DNA of 64,000 nucleotides from Paralvinella palmiformis (GCA_025642065.1 JAODUP010000044.1:917501-981500), one strand, 5' to 3'; positions 24,116-35,413 are shown, counted from the stretch's first letter. The notes: a model not told the origin generated them from the letters alone. Numbers and translations are program-made.

Positions 24116-24997
24116 CACACAAACACACACACACACACATGCCGTTTTCAACATAGTATCTTGATCGTGATTAGTAGCATTTGTGTATCTTATAGGAGTA
24201 TATATAGAATTCATATCATAAGAACTCTATTTGCTGGAAGCCACGCTTTTATGGATTACATTCGTCGCCAAACCACTGAAATAGGTAATTCTTCCTCGTC
24301 GATCAATGCTTATCTATAAAGACAGCCTGTTAGCTACTTCTAGTAGGAGTCATTTGGCATGTGACATGTCGTTAGAAAATCGCGTGTGCGAAAATTGCGA
24401 AAAAGCTCCCATTAATTCATGATGAACAGCAAGTAAGTTTCACATATAACACCTTAAAATGCTAACAGATTATTACAGTAAAGCATTAGTGAAAAGAATA
24501 TTATATATTGAGGCCCCTAAAATATACACTGATGGTGACTGAGGAAGGACACTTCCAGAAGTTCCATAAATAAAGTGATAATCGGCAAAGGTCAAGGGTA
24601 TCTTTCGAAGTTCATTCATATACAAATTGATTAGGACTCTGGATGCTTATCAAACCATAAACATCAGTAGATCGAAATAAATTGATAGATTATTGGCGAA
24701 TTTGATCAATTAAAGTGTGAGTTTAAACAAGTAGCATAACAAAGAAACAGAATACAATGCGGGGATTATTTACCGGATTCTGTTTAAGTCCTTGAAATGT
24801 GATAAACTGTTTATTCATTAATGTGTCATCCTATACAGCGAGAAGGTGAACCACCGAAGGAAGTGATAGGCAAGACTTTTGGATCGTGGTATATTCGTCC
24901 GGATGTTGCACATAAAGTTGATGTCTCGTTGAGAGTTCTCTATCCTGTCATGTTCGGACTTTTTAATGCCATCTACTGGGGAATGTGTACAGCATGA
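15798..24997 (+). CDS. Cys-loop ligand-gated ion channel subunit, atypical pore
   Basis: Nine exons: 15798-15853, 17916-18001, 18218-18285, 18592-18815, 18981-19063, 22882-23001, 23127-23347, 23511-23651 and 24839-24997. Phases match throughout; 1158 nt give 385 residues plus stop. Residues 1-18 are a signal peptide. The extracellular part has the VDEAQ strand, WLPD at 108-111 (loop A region) and the Cys-loop C152-C166 with 13 residues between (YPHD inside). TM1 is about 235-254, TM2 262-281, TM3 about 289-314 after the VGYTKAIDVW motif, and TM4 about 364-382 (RVLYPVMFGLFN). The TM3-TM4 loop is only about 45 residues. The extracellular Cys-loop and TM3 resemble the glycine/GluCl/GABA-A branch, but the anion-selective PAR motif before TM2 is replaced by LER (E261, R262), and pore position 9' is Phe instead of Leu. 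The second disulfide of glycine-type loop C is absent. It should be a plasma-membrane subunit of a pentamer; ligand and ion selectivity are unknown. The eighth intron uses a GC donor. Confidence 0.92.
16160..16332 (+). mobile_element. Divergent SINE, family A
   Basis: A head with a box B-like gggttcaaacttc is followed by tgtttcgtcggtctctttgcctcattatctttggaggt and tgcacaagagtgggcgtaa, in the same order as other family-A copies. A CA then CT microsatellite sits at its 3' end. It lies in the first intron of the channel gene. Confidence 0.65.
16328..16391. repeat. (CA)n-(CT)n compound microsatellite
   Basis: CA run followed directly by a CT run, at the tail of the SINE copy. Confidence 0.9.
16821..16961 (-). 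mobile_element. SINE, family B
   Basis: On the minus strand: a tRNA-like head (box A region, then aacctcctggtctaggatcg), a tgtgtttatgggatgtttccc segment and ccaggtgtaac. The order is the same as in the copy at 63361-63513. Confidence 0.6.
17405..17580 (+). mobile_element. tRNA-derived SINE, family A
   Basis: The head has box A-like tgatggtagcgtgtttgacc and a box B of gttcgaatccc, matching the RNA polymerase III internal promoter. The body (catatctgaagggtgtttc, ttaccttcggaggtcgctcg, ctaccatgtgcacaaaag) matches the copies at 21708 and 47940. It lies in the first intron of the channel gene. Confidence 0.85.
18148..18201. repeat. (CA)n-(TA)n microsatellite
   Basis: CA run into TA run, ending only about 16 bases before the acceptor of the third channel exon. 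Confidence 0.9.
21693..21707. repeat. Left target-site duplication of nested SINE
   Basis: The 15-bp word tctgtataccaggga recurs exactly at 21906-21920, on the other side of the SINE. Confidence 0.88.
21708..21905 (+). mobile_element. tRNA-derived SINE, family A, complete with TSD
   Basis: The head carries a box A-like tagcggtagcgtgctggacc and box B gttcgaatccc. The body matches the other copies and the end is an ATC trinucleotide tail. Exact 15-bp direct repeats flank it, so both borders are defined. It interrupts the LINE linker region between PWYTEEI-coding bases and their upstream continuation, so it inserted after the LINE. Confidence 0.93.
21906..21920. repeat. Right target-site duplication of nested SINE
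   Basis: Exact copy of 21693-21707. Confidence 0.88.
24080..24140. repeat. (CA)n microsatellite
   Basis: Two CA runs interrupted by a short aaacc spacer, in the last intron of the channel gene. Confidence 0.9.
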
Positions 24998-25284
24998 CGT
25001 CACTGAGGAACCGCGATATCAAATGGCCTCGTGCGTTACATAAATAGGTCTAATTCGTATTAATGTATAAGTATTTACTTGGCGAATTACAAATGTTGAT
25101 TCAATATAAATACTGTTTTTATATTAGTCTTTGGAGCCTATTGTGGTACTATGTAGTCTGTTTTTAAATCATGTCCTGTTTGCATTAGTTTGTGTATATC
25201 AAAAATTTGAACCTGTAAATGGTTAGATGTTGTACATATTTAAAGAGTATTTATGTAGTATTTAGGGTTGATAGGATGGGCACA

Positions 25285-25322
<38 letters not shown>

Positions 25323-25809
25323 TGCCACCACAAAGACACCGAATGATACCTAAGTTCTTGTACATAAACAAACTAATCCACACAGAGAAAGGTCTGTTTT
25401 ATTTACAGTCGGTAGATCTACAGTCAACACTTCATTTAATGTTCCATTTAAGTGTAGTGTTACAATTGCCTGTCTACGTCATATCATTTTAAGCTAAAAT
25501 TCACAACTAAACTCACTGAGTTATTATGACTTTCTAACATCTGATATTTGTTTATACATGCTATAATTCATTAATAGCACACCTTTATAATATACCGAAT
25601 ACAGAAACTAAGTTAATTACTATACAATTATAGGTTTACTTTGATCATACACTAACATTTTCAATCTTTAGCAGTTTTATTTATAAGAATTTTTACTTAC
25701 GTGACATGATCTTAATATTTGCTCAGCATCCGGTTTAAGTAAGATTTTATGTATTGAGAGCGTTTTCAGTTTCCCAAATATGTTATCTATTATAATGATG
25801 ATGTTGATG

Positions 25810-25850
<41 letters not shown>

Positions 25851-27245
25851 GATATTAGTATTAGTGTGCAGGGATGTTCGTTATGTTGCTAATGTAGTAG
25901 ATCGATATGTATTAGTTTTATAAACCTATTCTATGGTCAGGTATTATTTGGAAATAAATGTTTCAATCAAAAATATATAGAAATGTTGTTTTAGGATGTG
26001 TGAGAGAATAAAGATATTATTTAAGGGAAACAAATCACACTTTATATAGCACACACACACGCACACACACACGTGCACGCAAATAAACACAAGTTTGGTC
26101 AATAATAAAGACAGACAGAGAGATTTAAAGGGAATGTTGTCTTCAGATATTATATCAAACCATAAAACATTACAGACATAAAATGACAGCCAGAAACAGA
26201 TAGATAAACATTTCAGTAAATCTAATGTAAATCAATACACGTACCCAATGATGAAGAGTTCAAAGTTGTTCAGTTGCTCGTGAGTCTCTCTCTAAAAACC
26301 TACAAATGTCAAAATGTTTGGCGAAATATTAACTCAGACACAGAAAATCAATTTCTCAATAATTTATTAACATCGGTGTAATAAAAAGGTAAAATATCCG
26401 GTAAACTCCTGGAAAATACATTACCATTGGTTATTAATCATTCTACACAAGTCAGTAAAGTTGTGCGTTAACAACAACAACAACAACAATAACAATAATT
26501 TAATAACATATCCTGGCCACAAAGAGCCTTTCAGGTGTATCAAATAGTAAAACCCACAAAAGAATACTAAAACAAATTGTATGATGCTATTATGAAATAT
26601 ACTACAGCTTATTAGAACATATTAAAACATACTTTGAAATATTGTAAACATTATGACGCTATACTGATAGAGAAAATAAAATAATTAGATAGACCAAATT
26701 TATCTCATGTTATGTTTACTGTAGGTACCTTTCTGATATTAATTCTGGTATTTTACTAGAAAACTATCGACAGAAATTCAAAATCACTATCACCGCCCAT
26801 TTATGGCACAAAAGTTTGTCAGATGGCATTAGTTGACATACAGAATACTAGTTATTGCTGTTCTGCTGACTACTGCTCCGTTGAACCTTATGATTAACTG
26901 GCCGACTAGTATTAGGCCAGATGACAACAAACCTCGCTCAGGTAATCGATATCTCCAGCAGGAACACATGGCACGCATGCGCACTGAGGAGCACTCAGGT
27001 GAGACAGTCGGACTTCTGACGTGTTGTCATCATTTGTGTAAAGGTGAGTGTAATATGGTCGTATAACTGGTCGTGAGCTATATGAATGGCGTTACATGTG
27101 GTATATTATAGTGATATAAAGGTGGTCAGACCTGTTGGATATCCGTCATCCCTGCGAGGACCCGGCGTTGACACTACGCAGTAATTTACCTGGCGACAGC
27201 TGGCTCCAATCTGGTAGTTAGATACAGGATGTAAACATTGGACAG

Positions 27246-27427
27246 CGTGTGTGTGTATGCGTGTGTGTGTGTGTGTGTGTCTGTCTGTCTGTCAGTTTGT
27301 ATTCTAGAGAATATACGTGAATAACCATAATAATGTCACTGGGGCAGTCGACCATCATTTTGTAAGTGTGTGTGTGTGTGTGTGTGTTTACTCTAGAGAA
27401 TATATACGTGAATAACCCATCATTGTA

Positions 27428-27479
<52 letters not shown>

Positions 27480-27525
27480 AGTGTGTATGTCTATCTGTCT
27501 ATCTGTGTGTGTGTGTGTGTGATCT
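27246..27525. repeat. Cluster of TG, TCTG and CT microsatellites
   Basis: Successive GT, CTGT, CT and CTAT runs are separated by two near-identical segments containing tctagagaatat-acgtgaataacc. The block therefore also has a direct repeat of about 100 bp spacing. Confidence 0.8.
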
Positions 27526-28416
27526 TAGCCATTTGTCATTTTCGTATAGCGCCTGTTACGCCGAATGATTGCAAACTTTAACTATTTATATTCAACAACA
27601 TTCAGCCAAACAGCTGTACGATGAATGCTTCAAACAGATAATGGCGGGATATCTTCCAATAAATGATGATCGATTATCGTTCAGATATCATGCTGAGTTA
27701 ACAGCTGTTTGATTAGTGACGTCACTCACAGGTCGAGTTAGTGCTCCCCAGATATTCACGATAGACGAACTAGTGTACACAATGTGATATGTATTAATAC
27801 GCGGTTTTAAGTCGATGGTTATGTACATTACTTGTCTTTTCAATGACATATACTTTATGGTGTTTGAGTTACCTGATTAATATTTCGGGTGAAAAATATT
27901 CCAAAAAAATGCTAACTAGACTTGTTGCTTTGGTCTTGGAATGGATTGGAATCTTTTAAAAGCTTTAACACTTGAAACCTTTACCAGAAAATATAGCATT
28001 TCAATTGGGATTCAAAACCTTTCTAAATTATACACGTTATGGATGACAACCAGAAACATAGATTCCTGCTGTAAGAGGCTACATGCATCCACCCACCCTA
28101 ACAAATACATATATCAAGGCTGAACTGCTCAAATTGGCCCCACCCCAATATCTAACATTCCATGTTTTGATGTAGGTGTGCATAACAAATTGATGCGTTT
28201 ATCTGTCGTGACCATCTGAAATTAGCCCGTAATCTATGAATATATTCAGCACATTAATGCACGTATTCACTAAACTGTTCAAAATCGTGCTTATTCGAAT
28301 ACGTATTGATATTCGTGAACCTAACATAGAATAGAATGGCGATCGTGTTGAAATGTGAATATTTATTATAATTGCAATCATTTATATTGTTATTATTATT
28401 ATTATTATTTACCATA

Positions 28417-28565
28417 TTTGCAATAGAGCCTTCCGCATTGAACTACAAACCTCCGGGTTGCGAGTTCCAAGATGGCTGACACCTGTGTTTGTGGGATTTA
28501 TTTCCTCAGATAGTCGCTCCTTGGACACCTGTCCCAGGTGTGATCAACGGCGAGGATAAATAATT
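28417..28565 (+). mobile_element. SINE, family B
   Basis: A degraded tRNA-like head is followed by acctgtgtttgtgggatttatttcc and ccaggtgtgat, which are the reverse complement of the same words in the minus-strand copy at 63361-63513. Confidence 0.6.
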
Positions 28566-29194
28566 TAACAACAATAAACAACAACAACAACTACCATATC
28601 TGAAATAGCTGAAAGAGATTTTACATATAATGTTAAACACACACACACACACACACACACAAATCCTTTTCAATCTATTAGCTCTGTGCTTTCTGTTTAC
28701 GCCCCCCCCCCCTCTCACACCCACACTGATTATGAAATGCATGTCTTTGCTTTACTAAGCCACTAAGTATTCGTCAGTCGGCTGTAAGAGAGAAAAAACT
28801 CATAAATCCTCTTAAGCTTACCGTAATAACAATATATGATATGTTTGTATCAAGTAATGTAGCTAGCAGCGTCATTATGAGACAATGTATAGCTTAGTAT
28901 TTTCTTTGTATCATCTAAATATAATTGAACAATATTTTAGCTTTGCTAGTCACAGGAAGGAATTTACACGTTACCTGTACCAGCTAACATCGAGAGTAAA
29001 TTTATTGTTGGTTCAAATAGATCATTATATAACAATGACCGTTATCGGGACACCTTTGTCTAGCTGAAACCCCCCCCCCACAAAAACAAGTACCACTTGT
29101 ATTTTTGAGCCCGTAGCAAGAAGTAATTAATTAGCCTGTGTTATCGTGACTTTTCTATTTTAAAATTAGCCCAAGTGACGCTTTAAGACTAGAA

Positions 29195-29197
29195 GTG

Positions 29198-29243
<46 letters not shown>
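29195..29243. repeat. (GT)n microsatellite
   Basis: GT run of nearly 50 bp. Confidence 0.9.
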
Positions 29244-29245
<2 letters not shown>

Positions 29246-29586
29246 ATATTTGTCTTCTGTCTGCCACGTGCTCATTCGCTGAACTATTGTGAGTATTATT
29301 TTGTATTTCTGTAACGCACGTGTGTATGGATCTGTGTGTTCTAGTCACTCAGTGAGTAAGTTACTGAGGAGTCAGGCAGGAAAAGGGCAGACAGACAGAC
29401 AGACAAACCCTTGAAAAGCAGTGAGTCAGTCAGTTGGTGTCTGACTAACCTTGATGGTGGCCTCATCTAGTACACAATGACCAAGGAGTCACTCGTTCGT
29501 GGTTTGTAGTGAAGTGCTATAACACACTCTAATTAATTATTGAAAAAGTATGCTGAAGGTAGCCACAGTTATCCGTATTTGGTTTA

Positions 29587-29625
<39 letters not shown>

Positions 29626-29699
29626 CCGTTTATAAGCTATTATTATAAGACTTTTATGTGTGTCCCTAATAGATGTCTATGAAACTGATGTAATCAGAC

Positions 29700-32654
29700 A
29701 TGGACGAACACACCGAGGTGTCTAGTGATCCTCTGGATCAGTTGATGACGTTCATTCGCGAAGACGACCCGAAAAGGATCCAAAGTTTCATCGAGTCTCA
29801 TCTCGCCAACATAAAGGACATTGGTACTCAATTGGACGAGGACGGGTGGAGCCCTCTGGCGCTGGCCGCCGACTGCGGAGACCCAGAAGTGGTTGGACTG
29901 CTTTTGGACGCCGAATTTCCAAAGAATATCCGGAATGAAGTGAGTGGCTGGACGCCGCTGCACTGCGCTTGCGCCCAGGGTCACGATAAGGTGATCCGGG
30001 TCCTGCTGCATGCGGATGTCGACTGTAACGTGGAGGATTCCGAGGGATGGTTTCCTATTCATTATGTCATCGATCGAGGCTATGACGATGCTCTGAACGT
30101 GTTATTAGGTCATCAAGTGGATGTTGATGTTCAGACCGGTGAAGGTTATACGCCTCTGTTTATAGCAGCTCAGACTGGCGCCGTGCAGCGGGCAAAGAAA
30201 CTTCTGGATCGTGGAGCGAACACCGACATCAGAGATGAGGAGGGATGGGCACCGATCCAGATAGCCACCGAGAGGGATTATGTTGACGTGGTCGAGCTGT
30301 TAGCCGAGCGGGGTGCCGCAGTCGATATTCGCAGCGAGGAGGGCATCACTTCGCTCTACGTGGCCGCGCAACACGGCAACGAACGGATCGTGAGGATCCT
30401 GATCGAGCACGGAGCGGATGCGAACCTGACCGAAGAGGACGGATTCGCTCCACTGCACGTTGCTTGCCAGACCGGTCACTACGGTGCCGTCGAGTTGCTT
30501 CTGGAGCTGGGCGCTGATCCGGGTCTGGTCGTGTCCTCCAGTTCATGGCAACCACTACATTACGCCGCTCAGGAAGGACACGTCGACATCATTGAGGCAA
30601 TCCTGAATAACGGCGCTAACGTGGACGGCGTAACTTCGGAAGAACACACACCGCTTCACATCGCGGCAGAAAACGGTCACGTGGATGCCGTTGCGTTGCT
30701 GTTGTCGCACGAAGCGAAAGTTAACGCGACGGACGTCGTCGGTTGGTCGGCGCTACATCACGCCGCCCAGAATGGTCATCAGGACGTCATTCGGGAGCTG
30801 TTGGGTGCCGGAATGGACGTCAACCGGAAAACAAACGACGGACACAGCGCCTTGTTCGTCGCGATCCAGAATCAACAGACAGACGTCGTACATGTCCTGA
30901 TCGAGTTCGGTGCCTCTGTCAACCAGCGAGACGGTGAGGAGGGCGTATCGCCACTACACCTGGCCTGTCAGGATATAGGCACCGAGATCCTGAACGCTCT
31001 CTTGGCCGCTGGCGCAACCGTCAACAAACAAGACCAGAAGGGTTGGACCGCGCTGCACTTCGCTTCAGAGAATGGCAATCTGGAACAGATTCACGCTCTG
31101 TGCACGCACGGAGCGAACATAAACACTCAAGACATAGACGGGATCAGTCCTCTACTGGTGGCTGCCTTCAATGGACACAAAGACGCTGTCTTGGATCTGC
31201 TCCGACTGAGTGCCGATCCCAATCTGGTAGATTACAAGGGACGTACGGCGTTACACGCGGCCGCCGAGACTGGACACAATGACGTCATCGTAGCGCTGAT
31301 CGACTCCGGATCGGACATCGACCGAAAGAGCTACCACGGATACACGCCGCTCTACGTGGCCATCCATTCCGGACGAAACGAGACGGTGGCCTGCCTGATC
31401 CAGAAGGGCGCCAGCGTCAACGCCCAGGACAACCAAGGCATTTGCCCGCTCCACCTGGCGGCCAAACTCGGCAACCTGTCGGTTTTGAAACAACTGCTGC
31501 GGACGACCAGCGTCGTCGTCGATATACAGGATGTCTCCGGATGGAGCGCTCTGCATTACGCGACGCAGGCCAACGAGTCGTCGGTCGTCAAGGAGCTACT
31601 ACGGGCTCGCCTCGACATCGACGTTCGGACGGCGGAAGGCTATACACCTCTGATGTTGGCCACGCAGAATGACAACGTCGACTTGGTCAAATTGCTGCTC
31701 TCAAGCGGCGCTAACGTCAACGAGCAGGAGATTACCGGGATCGCCCCGATACACGTCGTCTGCGATAAGGACTACCTCTCGACGGCCGAGCTACTGATTA
31801 GTCGTGGGGCCAACGTCAACTTGACTACCAACGACAACATCAGTCCACTCTACTTCGCCACCAAGTCGGGCAGCTATCCACTAGTGGAGCTGCTGATCCT
31901 GAAGGGCGCCGACGTGAACGCCCAGATCCAGGACGGCTTCTCGGCGCTGCACATCGCCGCCCAGAACGGCGACGAATCGATCGTCGACTTGTTGCTGAGA
32001 TCCGGCGCCCATGTCAACATGGTCGACCTCGCCGAGTGGACGCCGCTCTTCTTCGCCTCCCAGTTCGGTCACCTCAACGTCGGCCAGATGCTGGTGAAGG
32101 CCGGAGCGGACATCAACTGGCAGACGACGGAAGGTCTGAGTAGCCTCTTCCTGGCCGTCCAGAACGGTCACATCCTCGTCGCCGAAGAGTTGATCATGGC
32201 CGACGCCGACGTCGACGTCCAGACGAGAGACGGGTACACGGCTATGTACAGCGCCTCGCAGAAGGGTGACCTAGAGGTGGTCCAGCTGCTGCTGTTCAAC
32301 AACGCCGACGTCAACATCGACGAGTCTAACGGCTACACGCCGCTGCACGTCGCCTGCGCCAACGGCCATCGGAAGGTCGTCGAGTTCCTGCTGAAAGGTG
32401 GCGCCAATGTCAACCATCCGGCTAAAGACGGCAGTACGGCGATATACTTCGCCAATCTGAATGGACATCAGGACATCGTGCAGCTGATCCAGAACTACGG
32501 CGGCAGACTGGAGACGCAATCCGGATGGGGCTCCTACTTCAAGGACATCCTCTTCCGCACGTGGGCGCAGAGTGTGCGAAACGTTAACCTGATGCAGACC
32601 ACTTCCGGCTCGGACGATCACACCGACAATATATCACTCGTTGAAAAAGTGTGA
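29700..32654 (+). CDS. Intronless ankyrin-repeat protein, 27 repeats
   Basis: One open frame of 984 codons. An AG about two bases before the ATG (gtaatcag) could be the end of a 5' untranslated intron. Residues 1-47 form a short helical-looking leader. Residues 48-942 are 27 ankyrin repeats of 33 or 34 residues with the usual G-TPLH-A and GA-VN marks. Residues 943-984 are a unique tail (FKDILFRTWAQSV). Trp-marked repeats 3, 8, 13, 18 and 23 (W117, W283, W449, W615, W780) show a five-repeat period, so the array probably grew by block duplication. There is no signal peptide, membrane segment, death domain, SOCS box or kinase. It should be a cytosolic scaffold-type protein; the partner is unknown. 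The frame is more GC-rich than its flanks and keeps a long antisense opening, a shadow of its codon bias. Confidence 0.93.
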   Translation: MDEHTEVSSDPLDQLMTFIREDDPKRIQSFIESHLANIKDIGTQLDEDGWSPLALAADCGDPEVVGLLLDAEFPKNIRNEVSGWTPLHCACAQGHDKVIRVLLHADVDCNVEDSEGWFPIHYVIDRGYDDALNVLLGHQVDVDVQTGEGYTPLFIAAQTGAVQRAKKLLDRGANTDIRDEEGWAPIQIATERDYVDVVELLAERGAAVDIRSEEGITSLYVAAQHGNERIVRILIEHGADANLTEEDGFAPLHVACQTGHYGAVELLLELGADPGLVVSSSSWQPLHYAAQEGHVDIIEAILNNGANVDGVTSEEHTPLHIAAENGHVDAVALLLSHEAKVNATDVVGWSALHHAAQNGHQDVIRELLGAGMDVNRKTNDGHSALFVAIQNQQTDVVHVLIEFGASVNQRDGEEGVSPLHLACQDIGTEILNALLAAGATVNKQDQKGWTALHFASENGNLEQIHALCTHGANINTQDIDGISPLLVAAFNGHKDAVLDLLRLSADPNLVDYKGRTALHAAAETGHNDVIVALIDSGSDIDRKSYHGYTPLYVAIHSGRNETVACLIQKGASVNAQDNQGICPLHLAAKLGNLSVLKQLLRTTSVVVDIQDVSGWSALHYATQANESSVVKELLRARLDIDVRTAEGYTPLMLATQNDNVDLVKLLLSSGANVNEQEITGIAPIHVVCDKDYLSTAELLISRGANVNLTTNDNISPLYFATKSGSYPLVELLILKGADVNAQIQDGFSALHIAAQNGDESIVDLLLRSGAHVNMVDLAEWTPLFFASQFGHLNVGQMLVKAGADINWQTTEGLSSLFLAVQNGHILVAEELIMADADVDVQTRDGYTAMYSASQKGDLEVVQLLLFNNADVNIDESNGYTPLHVACANGHRKVVEFLLKGGANVNHPAKDGSTAIYFANLNGHQDIVQLIQNYGGRLETQSGWGSYFKDILFRTWAQSVRNVNLMQTTSGSDDHTDNISLVEKV

Positions 32655-33277
32655 AGATGTTCAGTGATGCGGCACGTTATCTGGCAAAAACCATAAAAAT
32701 GAAAAGAATTTAGCCGAAAATTGAACCCATGTTACTTATCGATCTCTCCGCTGAAGTATTACGCTTTATCTTACAGACGCTAACCGCTAATCTGTCAATA
32801 ATTAAAGGCTGAGCTTATTGCCTTAGTATGTCAGTAATGCATAAGACTTTGGTTATTGTCGTTGTTGTTGTTGTTGTGTTGTTATCTCGGTGATCTAATC
32901 ACTGAGGATGAATACTACTTATCATTGCCATATAAAGGATACCATAAGAGTGATATTAATTTTAATATTTTAGATAGTTTCCTAGTTATTGTGTGTATGC
33001 TGGATGTCTAGTACAGCTTTGTTTTCGTTCAAAACATTTTCCCGATGACGTGCGATAAAAACCAGTTTCTTATCAATTTTTACAACGCTGAGTGATGTGC
33101 ATTGCGGTGTCGTTCAGGTAAAGCTTCCATGCTAATTTAGTCGGCTGTCTGCCAATCTGACGTGAATCATTTGTTTTCATCGTGTTATTATAACATGACT
33201 GCGTTGTTGTCGCGAATGTATTATGCAGATGTGCAATGTATCGTGCAAGCTTCTGAAAGGAAATGGATTTTGAGCTG

Positions 33278-33283
33278 AATAAA
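33278..33283 (+). terminator. Possible polyadenylation signal of the ankyrin gene
   Basis: AATAAA about 620 bases after the ankyrin stop codon. It is a candidate only, as the hexamer is frequent in this DNA. Confidence 0.35.
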
Positions 33284-33470
33284 CGGTGTGCAACCAACCG
33301 TGATGGCTTCTTTCGATCGATTAAATAATTTACAACAGTTTAAGAAATAGTTTAGCCGAATTTATAAATACACAATTTCATGCATTATCTGTTATGAAGC
33401 CATTGATATAATCCAGAATCTCGGATGCCACGTTATCATAAGACATACATGGTTTCCCGGTTAAAGGCTT

Positions 33471-33507
<37 letters not shown>

Positions 33508-33554
33508 TGCTACCTCTTTGACACACACATGCGTGCAATGCAAACCTCCCATTA

Positions 33555-33670
33555 TTGGTTTCGAATCCAATCTATATCTGTATTCATGGGATGTTTTACT
33601 TAAGTAGTTATCCCTCAGCAGTTATATTCGAGGTTTGACCAGCGTCGAGGTTAAACAAAACAAACAACAA
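33555..33670 (+). mobile_element. SINE 3' part, family B
   Basis: The words ggtttcgaatccaatc and tgtattcatgggatgtttt, with the downstream cagcgtcgaggttaaa, align with the box B and central region of family B. The 5' border is unclear. Confidence 0.45.
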
Positions 33671-34675
33671 CTCTCAATATATATATATATATATATATAA
33701 TAATCTTTGGTGTTATAATTCTATAACAGCACCACAATACCACATTAAAGTTAATTATAATTTATCCTATATATATATATATATATATATATAACATATA
33801 TACACAGGATGGAAGATTAGTATTAGAATAAATGTTACAAACATTATTAAACTCAAAACTTTCATCGTCAATAACAGTTATCTTATAATAAAGAGATATT
33901 TAACAATACACAACACTAACCAAATTAATCTTTTTTGTGAATCGACAAATAGTATGTCAGTAAAATCCCAATGCCAAAAAAAACCCCACTAAATCTGATA
34001 GCTCTTACACTTGAATAATACACTAAGTAATAGAATATACGGGTTAAGTGTGTTTATAATATTTTAGTAGAAAACTATTTTTTATAATTTCACGTAAACT
34101 ATTTGCATATGTCTATTTGTGACAAGATGATACGATATTTATTTTTAGGTAGAGTATGTCATAGACTTGTGATTGGAAATATAATAGATTTCTCTATAAA
34201 ACACTAAGGCTAGTTTCATTATAAAAAAATATATATAAACAAAACACTAAAGAAGTGAATTACTATTTACCATCAGCTGGGTCAACAAATTAATCAATAT
34301 TTTTTAAAGAAAATTAAATATATTTTCAACCTTTCATCACCACCATCATCATCATCATCACATTTTGTTATATATTAGAATATCTAGATAAATGTACAAG
34401 ATATTTGTACGTTATAGAAAGTTATCAATATTATGTAATGTTCAGTTGAAACCCATGCACGCATGCAAACAAACACATGCACGCACGCACACACGCACAC
34501 CCATACGCGCGCACAATATTAACCTTTGTCTGCTTGTTATTAATAACATTAAAGCATTATAAGTACTCCTGACTCAGGAATAGAAACACTTTATCTCATC
34601 TCGACCGGTGTAATTGAGCACATCACATTCAAGGCTAACTTTAGTCTGTATGTCATTAATAACACTAAACCCTAT

Positions 34676-34681
<6 letters not shown>

Positions 34682-34738
<57 letters not shown>
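34682..34738. repeat. (TA)n microsatellite
   Basis: TA run of about 57 bp inside the family-2 repeat, at the place where the 11095 copy also carries a TA array. Confidence 0.95.
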
Positions 34739-34740
<2 letters not shown>

Positions 34741-34783
34741 ATAGCAGACATTAGGTCTGGTTGGAATATGTTAACCTTTAGAG

Positions 34784-34832
34784 ATAGCTCGGACCGTTTC
34801 GCCCACCTTCTGCACAAAGGTGGCCGTAAAAA
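34784..34832 (+). mobile_element. SINE family A fragment inside family-2 repeat
   Basis: The words agctcggaccgtttcgccca and tgcacaaaggtggccgtaa match the 3' third of family A. The neighbouring sequence resumes the family-2 repeat. Confidence 0.55.
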
Positions 34833-35339
34833 AGCTACATTTAGTATTACATTTGAATATGTTAATATATAGTTTTAACACCGCCGAGGGAATTCTGCCA
34901 TAACTGTTTGCTTTAACATTGATGTTAATTTTCAATAGTAACGAGTAAGTCATAGTATTTATTGGATGTGTATGCTTATGAGGTATTTGATAAGTACTCC
35001 TGGGATATCGTAATTATAATAACTTAATAATAACTATACAAAGATAATTATTACATAAAGGGCGGCGTTATAGTTACGTTGCTACAACGTAATTTAATAA
35101 AGTTATAAAAAAGGTAATCATAACGTAATAATACAAAACAAACTTCATTAGTTAAATCACTTCTTTCACTAAATTATCCGTCAAACGTCACGCATGACTA
35201 ATACTGGTTAATCCACTTCTGAAAACAAACAAAATGATTTATTAATATTATATGTCTGGTTAAAAAAGTAAGCATTTTTCTGGGAAAGTGTCGATCATCT
35301 TCGTCAAAGATCTATATTAATATAATCTGTGACAGAGTT

Positions 35340-35375
35340 TTACAAATTTAATCTATATAAATAAAAGAGAATATG

Positions 35376-35413
<38 letters not shown>

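Larger units (their letters stand above)
24998..29699. other. Gene-poor stretch between channel and ankyrin genes
   Basis: The first part is presumably the channel gene's 3' untranslated region. It contains CA/GA arrays near 25277-25321, an AAT array near 25815-25848, TG/CT arrays near 27246-27525, a family-B SINE at 28417-28565, a GT array at 29195-29243 and a TA array at 29587-29621. A short frame at 26833-27066 starts right after a stop and could not be confirmed as an exon. Confidence 0.55.
34545..34995 (+). repeat. Interspersed repeat family 2, third copy
   Basis: It carries the same ordered words as the 10420 and 11095 blocks (ctcctgactcaggaatagaa, cattaggtctggttgg, ctgccataactgtttgcttt, catagtatttattggatg). 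A TA array sits at 34682-34738 and a short SINE-A fragment at about 34784-34832 interrupts it. Confidence 0.75.

Noticed and set aside
26833..27066. Secreted-protein exon (Leu/Ile-rich start)
   Set aside because: The frame opens directly after a stop with no ATG, the upstream acceptor has no pyrimidine tract, and three donor-like sites compete.
29694..30062. Long minus-strand frames across the ankyrin gene
   Set aside because: They are shadows of the GC-rich codon use of the sense frame. The sense frame has 27 recognisable repeats.
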